64,000 nt of DNA from Polydactylus sextarius (taxonomy: Eukaryota; Chordata; Actinopteri; Polynemidae). Location of the stretch: NCBI GenBank assembly GCA_016801845.1, contig CM028918.1:14473501-14537500 (forward strand). The letters are read 5' to 3'. The notes under the pieces are model-generated. The model did no database searches, had not been told where the DNA came from, and was given only the letters and a program-made list of their open reading frames with translations. Both the position numbers and the translations under genes were made by a program. Shown here piece after piece: positions 51,350-62,022 of this stretch; within the stretch, counting starts at the first letter, position 1; the number at the start of each line of letters is the position of its first letter.

Positions 51350-51533
51350 CCTGAAAACAAACACCAAACAAATGACAGGTCACATTCAGAGTTCCTTTTC
51401 TTCTTTTTTTTTCTTTTTTAGTGTAACAATAGAAACTTCACAACGTAATATATACATAACAGTGTAACAGATGGCTAATGTCTAATAATCATGCATGCAT
51501 ACAGTACAAAAGGATTGAATGTTTAGGTTTTAC

Positions 51534-51603
51534 CTTCTTGCTGATTGAGTCAAGAGTTAAAAAGTTGCTGTCAGAGACAGTTATTCAGGCAGTGTGATGT
51601 AAA
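51534..51603 (-). other. Non-coding exon 1, piscidin gene of unit 1
   Basis: The donor CAGCAAGAAG/GTAAAACC sets the 3' end of the exon at 51534. The 5' end is inferred from the TATA box and is approximate. Confidence 0.6.
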
Positions 51604-51628
51604 TCTAAATGTAGGTGACTCTACATCT

Positions 51629-51680
51629 CTTTTATACTAATGGGTTTTATTGTGTTCCTGGTGTTTTGCAATACAGGAAA
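51629..51680 (-). promoter_or_regulatory. Promoter, piscidin gene of unit 1
   Basis: TATAAAAG on the minus strand at 51629-51636. Upstream, TTTTGCAAT (51664-51672, plus strand) fits a C/EBP site and is flanked by the inverted pair TTCCTG and CAGGAA. The same arrangement is present in unit 2. Confidence 0.55.
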
Positions 51681-52393
51681 CAAAACCAGATACTCTCATA
51701 TTGCAATGCACTGTCAAAATGTTGCTCTAATCAGGACAAGGAAACAGAAGCCCTACCAACTATCTAAACTCTGTCACACTATTTCTCTTTTCCACTTCTT
51801 TAAGACATTATCGATACATGTAAGTCATACACCAAACAGATCTGTGTGATCTTAAATTTACTATTATTTAAAATGTTATTGCCCTGATAAATTCTCATCT
51901 AACCTATACAGTACATTACACTAGTGGTCAAAAAGTTTTCAACATGGTCAGACTAGTGCCAGAAGGTATTATCTTTGAAGCAGTGAGGGAGCAATGTCAA
52001 GTGAAAGCATCATCATACATCATGGAAATTCAATATTTAGGTTTCATTACAAACAAGTCTAGGCTCTACCTCAAGAAAGAGATTATTGATCAATTGATAG
52101 ACCTATTGATAAGTAATATGGGTTACTACTATACAACAAAAATGTCCATGTCCATGACAAACAAAAAAATTACTTCAAAATATTATTGGTTTATAAAACT
52201 GGAGTGTAAAGAGAAATTCTTTTTTTGTGTGTGTGTGTGTGTGTGTGTTTGCTGTGATCAGTTCAGTCCACAGGATGACAGTAAGTGATGGTTTTAAAAG
52301 TAGCACATTATTAGATACAAAGTACAAGATTGTGACTATTGTACAGTCAAAGAAAGGCAATGGGAGAACGTTTAGAACTTTTAAAATGCAATT

Positions 52394-52399
52394 TTATTC
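52394..52399 (-). terminator. Poly(A) signal, piscidin gene of unit 2
   Basis: AATAAA on the minus strand about 180 bp after the TAG at 52576, in the same position as in unit 1. Confidence 0.65.
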
Positions 52400-52575
52400 C
52401 AATAAATGAACACATGAACAGCATGTCATCAAGCCTCAGAGCCCATATTAGAATATGTTGTGCAGAAGTGGATAGATTTTGGATAGACATTTGAAAAGAC
52501 AGAAAGTGTTAGTCTTTGCAGTATACATAGCATGACAGTAGCTCCTTCAGGAGAACCAGCATAGGTTCAGGAGTT

Positions 52576-53603
52576 CTACTGCACAAATTGCTCTTCGTTA
52601 TATGCACGTCTGTCCAGCTGCTCTTGGTCGCCAAATCGACGCCCATGGATCAAGCTTTTAAAAGGGAAAGAGAGAATAGTCACGCTTCAGCCCCATACAC
52701 TTTATATATACAATGTTGATTTTAAGACTTTTAATATGCCTTGTAATAAAATTACTTTGTGGAAATAATAGAAATAGTGAAATTTCCTTACCCGTGGATT
52801 GCTCTGCCAACTAAATGTAATAAAGAGAGGAGAAGAAAATAATCATATCAAGCCTGATGTTGCATATTATACTTGTTAGTATTATTATGATATATATATA
52901 TATATGCAGCAGGTAGTATTTTATATATTATAAAATAATGCTGAAAATAATAGTAATTAAGTAGATAATGGTTTTATTTTATTCAGATAACTTATTAGAT
53001 AACATATAAGTCTATTTGTTTTTTATGTCCTTGTCAAAAAAAAGCCAACTCAATTTCCCCCCAGAAATAATCTCTCTATAAGTTAACTGTAGTGGCAAAC
53101 ATGTTTGGTAGGAAACATAATCACCATCAGCATTGTTTTTAAAGGGATGAATCGCAGGTGTGCAAATCACGTACGTTTTGGTTAAAGAAAGAAAAAGACA
53201 AGAGATAGACTTTTGACTAAATGTAAATAAAATGTCACTGTGAAGTTTTTCCTGTATTAAATCACACCAAGATCTCTATCCGACTTTAAGAAAGTGACGT
53301 AAATCATGAAACACACTAACCACATAAAAGTAATAATGTTATAGTCACTGCAAATTTTAGTTTGACCGTATTGCAAGAGGAAATATTTTTTGAAGAAAAC
53401 AAATATGTTGTTGGTGTGACCATAATTCAGTTCTAATTTTACTAGTTATATCTATACACTTCATCACTTCAAAATAAATGATGTGTAAATGACTGATAAG
53501 TACCATGGCCAATAACTCCAATAATGTGGTGGATAAAAGCATCCCCAGGTTCAGCCATGAGAACGACCATTGACAGCACAAGGAACAACACGATGAGCTT
53601 CAT
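52576..53603 (-). CDS. Piscidin-1-like antimicrobial peptide precursor, 65 aa
   Basis: Spliced from exon 2 (53504-53603), exon 3 (52792-52810, 19 nt) and exon 4 (52576-52654), with GT-AG borders and the same phases as the unit 1 gene. The signal peptide (1-22, MKLIVLFLVL to AEPGDA) is identical to its neighbour's. The mature peptide starts FIHHIIGVIGHVGRAIHG and continues LIHG, the classic 22-residue piscidin length with four or five histidines. The propeptide starts RRFGDQEQ, a basic pair suitable for processing, and ends EEQFVQ. Histidine-rich piscidins are known to stay active in salty and mildly acidic conditions; that property is inferred from the family here. Transcription runs toward the unit 1 gene on the same strand, each with its own promoter. 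Confidence 0.93.
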
Positions 53604-53780
53604 CCTGAAAACAAGCACCAAACAAATGACAGGCAATGGTCAGAGTTGCTGTTTTTCTTCTTTTTTAGTGTAACAATAGAAGATTCACAACATAATATAT
53701 ACTCAACAGTGTATTAGATTGTTAATCTCTAATAATCACACATGCACACAGTGCACAAGGATTAAATGTTTAGGTTTTAC

Positions 53781-53850
53781 CTTCTTGCTGATTGGGTCAA
53801 GAGTTAAAAAGTTGCTGTCAGAGACAGTTATTCAGGCAGTGTGATGTAAA
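53781..53850 (-). other. Non-coding exon 1, piscidin gene of unit 2
   Basis: The donor CAGCAAGAAG/GTAAAACC sets the 3' end at 53781; the 5' end is estimated from the TATA box. Confidence 0.6.
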
Positions 53851-53875
53851 TCTAAGTGTAGGCGACTCTACATCT

Positions 53876-53925
53876 CTTTTTATAGTAGTGGGTTTCATTG
53901 TGTTCCTGGTGTTTTGCAATACAGG
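53876..53925 (-). promoter_or_regulatory. Promoter, piscidin gene of unit 2
   Basis: TATAAAAAG on the minus strand at 53876-53884, with TTTTGCAAT (53912-53920, plus strand) about 30 bp upstream, again between TTCCTG and CAGGAA. Confidence 0.55.
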
Positions 53926-54187
53926 AAACAAAACCAGATACTCTCATCTTGGCATATTGTAATGCATCTTCAAAATAATGCTTTTATCAAAAACTGAAGC
54001 CCTACCATCTAACTGTGTTCACTCCATCATCACTGTTTTCGACAAATACGAAACCTCCATCTTACTACATCTAACCTCTCACTTCTTTAAGACATTGTTG
54101 CTACATATAAGTCATACACCAACCAGATCTGTGTGATCTTAAATGTACTATTATTCAAAATGCTGTTGCCCTGATAAATTCTTGTTC

Positions 54188-54490
54188 ATCTTATATTACA
54201 CTAGTAGTCAAAAAGTATTCAATATAACCAGACTAATGCCAAAAAAGTCTGCTTATGTTTGTTAGCCTACTATTTTTGAAGCAGTGAGGGAGCAATGCCA
54301 AGTGAAAACATCATCATACATTATTGCAATTCTATATCCAAGTTTCATTGCAACCAATTCTTGGCTCTACCTCCAGAAAGACATTATTAATCAATTGATA
54401 GTCAAGTCAAATTCTTGTGTTTTTGTGTGTTTGCTGTGATCAGTTCAGTTCACAGGATGAAATTAACTGATGGTTTTAAAAGTAATCCCA
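54188..54490 (-). repeat. Truncated third duplication unit
   Basis: It starts with TTACACTAGTAGTCAAAAAG and follows the first 500 bp of units 1 and 2 with internal deletions, through GTTTGCTGTGATCAGTTCAG to GATGGTTTTAAAAGTA. After about 54480 similarity ends, before any peptide exon. It is more diverged than units 1 and 2 are from each other, so it is probably older or unconstrained. Confidence 0.75.
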
Positions 54491-55080
54491 GTCTCATTCC
54501 AAAACATACAAGTTGGTAAAACGTGACTGTGACTGTTCCACAAAACAGTCTGATTGCTAGAGATGATGATATCTCATATAATACTGTGTAATTTGAATTG
54601 TTACATTTGCTTTGTGTAATTACTTACATCTTACGTGATCTCACGTGTCGTTTCTGTTTAAGTGACGGGTTAGAACATAGACATAGAATTAGATGGTCTA
54701 TCAGATTCTGGGCATCTAGATTTAATTTGCTCACAAAGAACATATTCATATCCAGCCAAACCCAGGACTGCATTGGCCTTTACCAGCATTTTACAGCAAC
54801 ATCACAACTACACAGACTACAACAGGTTTGCAAAAGTGTGTGTTGAGTCTTTGAGTAAAAGTAATGTGTTCACAAGAGTGATGCTCACCAATCTAGATAC
54901 TCAAGATACTTTTTTTCAAATTTTCATCACAGAACCTGTAAATAAACTTTTTGTTCACAAATTAACACATTAATTATCTTACCTACACACACTGGGTGCC
55001 AGGCCTCAAAAACACAACTTAAAAAAAAAACAGATTCATTTTTTAACAACACAATATCTGGATTCATTCACATCATAGTT
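54490..55080. other. Intergenic DNA, no gene seen
   Basis: Short open frames only, with no recognisable family or repeat. Confidence 0.5.
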
Positions 55081-55082
55081 CT

Positions 55083-55602
55083 GTGAGGAATCCACTGTCA
55101 CAAACAGGACTGTTCACTGCTACCCCGACAACAAGATTCTGCTCAATAAAACGGAAGCAGGCCTTTATGTCTGATGACAGGAATGAGTTGCAGAGGATGC
55201 AGCATGAGCTCAAGGTGAAACTGAAAGAGTATAAGGAGACGTATGGCAGGGAGCTGGAGAATAACATCCAAACAACACCATTGGAGGGGCATGAGGCAGG
55301 TTACAGGCCTCAGAATCAAAGACCATCAACAGGGGGGTAGCACAGAGGGGCGGCCTCAGTTTGTTGGGCTGGGGAGCTCCCTGTCTGACATAGTGGTTAG
55401 TAACACAGGAGCACCTCAGGGGACTGTACTGTCTCCATTTCTGTCCAATCTGTACACCTCTGACTTTCAGTACAGCTCTTGAGTCATGCCACCTGCAGAA
55501 GTTCTCTGATGACACTGACACTGTGATGGACAAGAGTCAGAGTACAGAGACCTGGTGGCAGCTCACAGAGGGTGAGGGTTTGTGTGTGTGTGTACAAAGA
55601 GA
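55083..55602 (+). mobile_element. Rex1/CR1-like LINE fragment, 5' part
   Basis: The plus strand encodes broken pieces of a non-LTR retrotransposon polyprotein. At 55140-55265, KRKQAFMSDDRNELQRMQHE followed by LKVKLKE matches the linker between endonuclease and RT in Rex1-type elements. At 55394-55530, STGAPQGT-like NTGAPQGTVLSPFLSNLYT is the RT palm region. It is followed, after a frameshift, by KFSDDTDTV, corresponding to the catalytic F-A-D-D motif with Ala changed to Ser. Much of the RT between these blocks is deleted. The reading continues at 57561 beyond two inserted elements. Confidence 0.75.
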
Positions 55603-57207
55603 TACAGTGTATGGTACAGAAAGTATTCAGACCCCCTTAAATTTTTCACGCTGTTATATTGCAGCCATTTCCCAAAATTATTTAAGTGCATTTTTTCAGC
55701 ATTAATGTACACCCATAACTGATATTGACAGAAAAACACAGAATTGTAGACATTTTTGCAAAATTATTAAATAACAATATTTGAAATTTCACATGGTTAA
55801 GTTTTCAGAGCTTAGTATTGAGTAGAAGCACTATTTTGAGCCAATACAGCCATGGATTTTCTTAGGAATGATTGGGAAGGTTTTTACACCTGGATTTGAG
55901 GATCCTCTGGCATTCCCCCTTGCACATCCTCTCTAGTTCTGTTGGGTTGGATGGTGAACGATGGTGAACTGCAATTTTCACGTCTCACCAAAGATACTCA
56001 ATTGGGTTTGAGTCAGGGCTCTGGCTGGGCCATTCAAAAATAGTCACATAGTTGTTCCGAAGCCATTCCTTCATTATTTTAGCTATGTTTTAACTATTTT
56101 AGCTGTGTGCTTAGGGTCATTGTCTTGTTGGAAGGTGAATCTTCAGCCCAGTCCTGAGTGGCAGGAAAAGGTTTTCTACAAGGATATCTCTGTACTTGGC
56201 CGCATTCATCTTTCATACAATTGCAACCAGTTGTCCTGTCCCTGCAGCTGAAAAACACCCCCACAGCATGATACAGCCTCCACCACGCTTCACTGGTTTG
56301 ATTGTATTGGGCAGGTGATGAGCAGTGCCTGGTTTTCTCTGTACATACCGTTTAGAATTAAGGCCAAAAAGTTCAATCTTGGTCCCATCAGACCAGAGAA
56401 TCTTATTTTTCATAGTTTGGGATTCCTTCATGTGTTTTTTTTTTTTTTTTTTTTTTTGGCAAACTCTATGCAGGCTTTCATGTGTCGTGCACTGAGGAGA
56501 TGCTTCTGTCGGGCCACTGCCATAAAGCCCTGACTGGTGGAGAGCTGCAGTGATGGTTGACTATCTAGAACTTTTTTTTCTTCCATCTCCCCACTGTGGC
56601 TCAGCCACAGTGATCTTTGGGTCCTTCTTTCACTTTCCCATCAAGGCTCTTCTCCCCCGACTACTTAGTTTTTAAGGATTATGGAGGCCACTGTGCTCTT
56701 AGGAACCTTAAGTGCAGCAGAAATTCGTTTGTAACCTTTGCCAGATCTGTGCCTTGCCACAGTTCTGTCTCTGAGCTCTTTGGGCGGTGCCTTCGACCTC
56801 ATGATTCTCATTTGCTCTGACATGCACTGTGAGCTGTAAGGTCTTATACAGACAGGTGTGTGCTTTTCCTAATCAAGTCCAATCAATTTAATTAAACACA
56901 GCTGGACTCCAATGAAGGTGTAGAAACATTTTTTAAGGATGATCAGAAGAAATGTACAACACCTGAGTTCAATGTATGAGCGTCACAGCAAAGGGACTGA
57001 ATACTTATGGCCATGTGATATTTCAGTTTTTCTTTTTCAATGAATTTGCAAAAATGTCTACATTTCTGTGTTTTTCTGGCAAAATGGAGTGCTGTGTGTA
57101 CATTGGTGTGGGAAAAAAAAAACGCTTAAATAATTTTATCAGATGGCTGCCATGTAAAAAAGAATGAAAAATGTAATGGGCTCTGAATACTTTCTGCATC
57201 GTACATA
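55603..57207 (-). mobile_element. Tc1-like DNA transposon inserted in the LINE
   Basis: The left end reads TACAGTGTATGGTACAGAAA then GTATTCAGACCCCC. The right end, reverse-complemented, reads GATGCAGAAAGTATTCAGAG. Both continue as long imperfect inverted repeats of about 200 bp, sharing GACAGAAAAACACAGAA-type wording and an inner AAGTATTCAGTCCC near 56995, as in the IR/DR group of fish Tc1 elements. The inside carries a decayed transposase on the minus strand and a 23-nt poly(T) at 56435-56457. Length (1.6 kb) is normal for a full-length Tc1. Confidence 0.85.
56213..56431 (-). pseudogene. Tc1 transposase fragment
   Basis: Encodes ILWSDGTKIELFGLNSKRYV, then KPGTAHHLPNTIKPVK and GGGCIMLWGCFSAAGTGQLV, the central Tc1 catalytic-domain block. 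The frame ends on the catalytic side, and the flanking parts of the transposase (56060-56210 and 56450-56820) are only found in other frames with stops. The usual WSDE aspartate-glutamate wording reads WSDG here, a further sign of decay. Confidence 0.85.
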
Positions 57208-57258
57208 GACAGATATGTATATGTCCATGTCTATAGATATGAATATGTCTATAAGCAT

Positions 57259-57560
57259 ATACAGTGGGTTAGTATATGTAAATGTATATCACGGGAGTCT
57301 TCATGACATCGCGGGATTCTGCGGCCTACGGGAAATTTTTTTTTTTTTAGAATTTAATTTTTTTTTGGTAAAATAAGATAAAGTAAGGTAATGTCTAATC
57401 TAAAAAATAAATAATGAACATGGGAAAGGTTTATAAGACTGTATGGAGGGTTTATAAAGGCTTAAAAAATAAAATAAATATATGGTTAATACTTTGTGGA
57501 TTTTCACCTATCGCATGGGGTCTGGAACCTAACCCCCACGATAGGCGAGGGATCACTCTA
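57259..57560. mobile_element. MITE-like element inserted in the LINE
   Basis: Flanked by TA dinucleotides with short terminal repeats CAGTG and GAGTG. The inner ends carry CACGGGAG...CGCGGGATTCTGCGG on the left and GGGGTCTGGAACCTAACCCC then CGATAGGCGAGGGATCAC on the right. The right-end wording is typical of abundant non-autonomous, pogo/Tigger-type elements in vertebrates. It is non-coding, AT-rich inside and about 300 bp long. Assignment to a superfamily is by memory of wording and needs a library search. Confidence 0.5.
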
Positions 57561-57823
57561 TATCCATACATAGCACTACAAGTACCTGTGTGTCTACTTG
57601 AACAACAGACTGAAGGGACAATGTCGATGCTGTGTTCAAGAAGGGGACAAGCAGACTCAGCTTTCTGAGGAAGCTCAGATCCTTAAACAGTAAGACGTGG
57701 GAGATCTTCTACCAGTCTGTGGTTGCAAGTGTCATCCACAGTGCTGTGGTCTGCCGGGGAAGCAGGATCTGTGTCAGAGACACCAGGCATATGGAGAAAA
57801 TAATCTGCAATCACCATAGCAAC
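57561..57823 (+). mobile_element. Rex1/CR1-like LINE fragment, 3' part
   Basis: This continues the LINE interrupted at 55602. One frame reads YLCVYLNNRL (family YLGV-LNN-LDW), and the next reads FKKGTSRLSFLRKLRSLN followed by FYQSVVASVIHSAVVC and RDTRHMEKII, the C-terminal region after the RT. Frameshifts separate the pieces. A 21-nt poly(A) (57824-57844) follows, possibly the element's own tail after truncation. Confidence 0.75.
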
Positions 57824-57849
57824 AAAAAAAAAAAAAAAAAAAAACTGTC

Positions 57850-59910
57850 CCTACTATATTTTTCTAGCGGCCTGACAAAATCTTCATATTAACTAATAAA
57901 CTAAACATTACATACACTCATTCAATAAAGATTATTATAGAGTACATATTTCTTGCTAGAAATGTCATCAAAATTCAAATTAATGCTGAAACTATTTTCA
58001 AAAATTACATTTTCTACCAAAATTATAAAGAATGTGAGCCATACTGATTTGTTCTTGCAGGCAGAAACTTGACAGTCGCATGATGTGGACACAAGTACGA
58101 AAAAAGAATGGAGGAGAAAAATGTGACATTTTCACAATTTTTAATTGTTAAACTGTCTACTTGGAGGTAGTATCTTCATTTGTTTTGAAATCATATTAAG
58201 ACTGAAATGGAGCAATAAGGTGTAAAGATAATGTTAGGATTTTTACACTGTAAGCAGTTTCCAATGTAATACTATTTTCTCATATTTGATATTTTATTTT
58301 GCCCAGTGAGTGTTCTACATAAAACCCCGATGAGCATGCTGAAACTTCCCCTATTTTATTAAACAGTAAAACAGAAATGCAATATTTGTTTTCAAGATGG
58401 ACTTTCGTGTTATCACTACATGACTAAGAGAAAAACAAAAACCTTCAGTATGCAAATACCAATGTTTTTTATAGTACAGTTTTAATATAATGGGTGTTCT
58501 TACTCTTATCCCTGTTTTACCAACATCAAGGAAAATTGTTGGAGCTGCTGGAGCAGTGAGGCCAACCACATTAGGTGCTCATCATGATGCTGACCATTGC
58601 TACAGCTTCCTAATAACTTCTCCAATAATCAAAAATACAAAAATACTAGAATGGATCCTTGGGAAATACCACACATAAACTGAGCTACACAGGAACAAGA
58701 TGGGCAATGCAATACAAACATTTATTACATCAACTATTTATACTGTTATGTGTGTTGATTTATTTCACTTGTGTAATAATTTGTGTTGTACTGCATCAGA
58801 TACTACACTGCTAATTTCTTTGTTCAGTGACAATAAAGGCACTGCATTCAATTCTATGCTAATTACTATGCCACTACCACTGCTACTACTGTAAATTACA
58901 CTACACAAGGTACATTAAACTTCTAAATTGATATATAATTAAACTGTCATAAATGTTCTTCCCATCATTATTTCCTCTACAAGACATGTGATTTAAGTAA
59001 AGTGCAGGAGAGAGATGATGCCCAGGACACATAACAGAACATAAAATCTAGTATTTTCTTCCATATGACATTGACATAAACAAAACACAATCTAGAAAAC
59101 ATGACAAAAAGGAAAAGGGCCTTCATGTGACATGGAACCTGATTGACAGTGTTGAGAAGTGCAGAGTAGACCAAGAAGTTTCCATCCCTACTAAAACCCT
59201 TTTATTAATAATTTTACATTTAATATTTATTTATCACAATTTCAAACCCTAATTTTTCTTGTTTGTTTTGGCATCAGAACCATTACCTGCAATCATTTAC
59301 AGGGAGATAAAGATACGACTTGCTTTGATAATGTAGAAATTTTTATCTGCTAGTCTGTTTAGCCTGCAAATTTTACTTGTTTGCATCCCACTAAAACGCA
59401 TGCAATACCAGCATGATTGACATCATAAAACTGTCTGATTGACTATAAGAGATAATGGATTTCTTCTGCAGTTTGTCTAGAATGAACAGTATACTTATAT
59501 GAGCATGTGCATGTGCCAAGCATGCACATATGTACTTCTTGTGGTATTTTTATGGTATATGACAACGCAAATTATTTACTGTATCAGCGTTAACAGCTTG
59601 ATTAATATCAGTCTATCATCTAACTTCCCTAGGCTCTGTTTCCTTTCCTCATGCTTCTGTGAGGAACTAATGGTGAAAAAGTTTAGTCAGTCAATAATTA
59701 AGAAGTGGTTGTTGCTGAGTTGTTCTTGTTTTTTGTTGTTTTTAAACATGCATTATAGTAACCTGTTTTAATTGATTGAACTGCATGATAAAAACACAAT
59801 TCTCCAATTTAAGTCGATATTCCATGAGCTTTTAGGTTTCCTCTATCTTTGCTTCTCATCACTTTTTCAGAGGTCACTTGACCATAAACTTCTGATTAAA
59901 TTCTATGGCA
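57850..59910. other. Intergenic DNA with one LINE tail, no gene seen
   Basis: AT-rich. Around 58690-58860 the wording TTTCTTTGTTCAGTGACAAT, then AAAGGCACTG and ATTCTATGCT, resembles the 3' end of a fish non-LTR element. The remaining open frames are short and featureless. Confidence 0.45.
58690..58860 (+). mobile_element. Probable LINE 3' end
   Basis: Ends with GTGACAATAAAGGCACTG and an ATTCTATG-type tail, common at the 3' end of teleost non-LTR elements. No coding remnant is attached. Confidence 0.4.
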
Positions 59911-59917
59911 TGTACAG

Positions 59918-59990
59918 TATATAAAGTGGCTCACCCTCACTTGTGGATCACAAAGTCAACACAATGACAAGCACAGAGCAATTGCATCAG
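59918..59990 (+). promoter_or_regulatory. TATA box and candidate first coding exon
   Basis: TATATAAAG at 59918-59926 is followed 38 bp later by ATG (59964-59966). The frame MTSTEQLHQ is open to CAG/GTATTAAG, a good splice donor after 59990. A TATA box, short leader and donor in the right order suggest the start of a small spliced gene, but no second exon in phase 0 could be identified in the 4 kb downstream. Could be chance. Confidence 0.25.
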
Positions 59991-61831
59991 GTATTAAGTA
60001 GACTTACAATGAAAAATATACATATGTTAAAACCTAAGTGCATATTCTTGGTTAATGTAGTCTCCTATGCAGTGTTGCACATGTGAAAACCTTTACTGAT
60101 ATAATAATCACCAGCAGTTTTGCTCATTTTTGTTGTCGCAAGTTTCTTCCTCTAATGTAAACCCAGTCTTGAGCATCAGTCACAACTGTAGTTCCCTACA
60201 GAAGATGAATCATGATGGAAAATGTAATGTTTCCCCAATCAGTAGCCCTAACTAAACTGAAACCTTTCTGCTGACCACATTTTTAGTATCTGATCTATAA
60301 ATGGTCTAAACCAATACAGCATATTGATTTTGTTTTATGGAAATGTTTTTAAGTCAAAACTCTTTGCATGACCACACAGGAACCAAACCATGTGGCTGAA
60401 ATGCCAGACATGTTTGCAAGATGAGGTTCAGTTACACCTCCATAGGGCCTGTCTCCAGTCATGTTACAGTGAGTTGTGTGAGGTCTCTGTGTGATCGGTG
60501 GTGACAAGAAACCAGTATCTCTGGATGATCTTGACAAACCAACACAAAATAAGTAGCCATGAGCTGGGGGGTTGTGTTTCATCCCAGTCTCTCTGCTGGC
60601 TCAGAGATCTCAGTGAAGTGGCAATGTAGCACGAAAAATCTCAGAAGGATGTAGATTCACAGCATCAGCTAAACTAGATGCACTCAACCATCTTCACTCC
60701 TCTGCACTTTCGTGGTATTCTTTACTGCTTTAATCTGTCTGTCCACCTCTGTTCTGTAACTTTTTTAAACTTTCAATACTGGCGGCAGCTACGGCTAGAA
60801 ACATGTTTTCAGGTCAACCATTCCAATTCTTGTTAAAATGATATTGGAGAAACATCTGAAAATTATTTCTTTAGATTTTTACAGATTTCCCTTTGGATTC
60901 AAGAATGAACTGACTAGATTTTGGTGGTGAAAGATTATTGCCATTGCCATCACATGCTCCTTTAAATTTTGGAGTGCTGTAATTGCATGCTATTCAACCA
61001 CAATTGGACTAGTTGGTGAACAGTCTCAATATAATGCTGACATGAAATGATGTGAATGTTGGATGGAATTTACTTATGGAAATGTTTCATTCTGTTAAAG
61101 CTGTTTCTCAGTGGTTCATCAGTTTATTGGGGTGATTACACTTGAACAGGCTATTCTGAACTGCACTCCAGCCAGGTGATTATACAGTACTTGATATGCT
61201 TAAACAAACTGTTGGTTGAACATAATATGCTCATATGCAGAAGTTACCACTGTGGTACATTATTCAGCAAAAAATGCCAAAAGTGTTGCTAAATAGAGAT
61301 GTGCAGTTGATTGTGCAACATTTATTTAATGTTCTTGTTGTGAAAGCTGAACAGATGAGAAGCAACATGAATATAACTACAAAAAGTTAAAGAAAGTTGT
61401 GTTTATATTTCTGGGCCAAATGAACTGACTGATGTGACATTATATGATAAATGTGACAAAGTATGGGAAAATAAAAACCAGTGAGTTAAAGGGTACAGTA
61501 CATTGATTCTTGAACTGATGGCTCAAGGCAAAATCTCTTGAAAGTTGTTTGTAAAGTTAAGTTTTGAAGTTTTGTGTATTGCAATTTCTGTGTGAATTTA
61601 AATTCAGCTTTTATTAAAAAGATGTCAAGACATCCATGAAAATATATATATACAATTTATCATGGTCACAGAGGTGTAAAAGTCCCAGCCATAATGGTCC
61701 CTGTTGCTTTTCTGTGGCTGTTTCCATGTTTTTAAATGTTTCAAAAATTTACATTGACTTTAAAATGTGAGTTAAAGCTGAGTCAACACAGATGACTGAC
61801 TGATATTTAATTGGTCAACCTTGAAAAATCT

Positions 61832-61875
61832 TAAGTGGACATAGAGTATGTTTTGTCTTTGTCCAAAGAGAACCA
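61832..61875 (-). other. Possible fossil of a further piscidin copy
   Basis: TAAGTGGACATAGAGTATGT at 61832 differs by one base from the pseudogene intron sequence next to its exon 2 donor (40139-40158). A nearby GTCCAAAGAGAACC resembles the exon 2 segment GTCCAAAGAAACAC, in the same order and orientation. The intervening exon sequence is missing, so this is weak. Confidence 0.2.
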
Positions 61876-62019
61876 TGTAGTCAACATGTAATCAAGGAAA
61901 TGACAGACTACAGAGACACAACATCTACTCTTTAGTAGATACTTTATCTGTCACCCAATGAAAGTTTTACAAAGTTATTGGTGTTATTATCACCAATTAT
62001 TCCATAACAATGCGGTACT

Positions 62020-62022
<3 letters not shown>

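Larger units (their letters stand above)
49735..51909 (-). repeat. Tandem duplication unit 1 (contains a piscidin gene)
   Basis: The unit starts at TTACACTAGTGGTCAAAAAG (about 49735) and runs to the next copy of the same sequence at about 51910. It contains one complete piscidin gene plus about 500 bp of shared 3' flank and a (GT)n. Unit 2 is closely similar over almost its whole length, UTRs and introns included. The boundary sequence resembles a Tc1/mariner-type terminal repeat. Confidence 0.85.
51910..54187 (-). repeat. Tandem duplication unit 2 (contains a piscidin gene)
   Basis: Second copy of the repeat unit, starting with TTACACTAGTGGTCAAAAAG at about 51910 and ending at the third copy of that sequence near 54188. 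It is about 100 bp longer than unit 1, mainly through extra sequence in the exon 2-3 intron, and lacks a stretch next to its boundary sequence that units 1 and 3 keep. Confidence 0.85.

Noticed and set aside
60349..60582. 77-codon minus-strand frame, and a plus-strand frame with several Cys in the same place
   Set aside because: Neither matches a known zinc-finger spacing or has splice signals; both open by chance is plausible.
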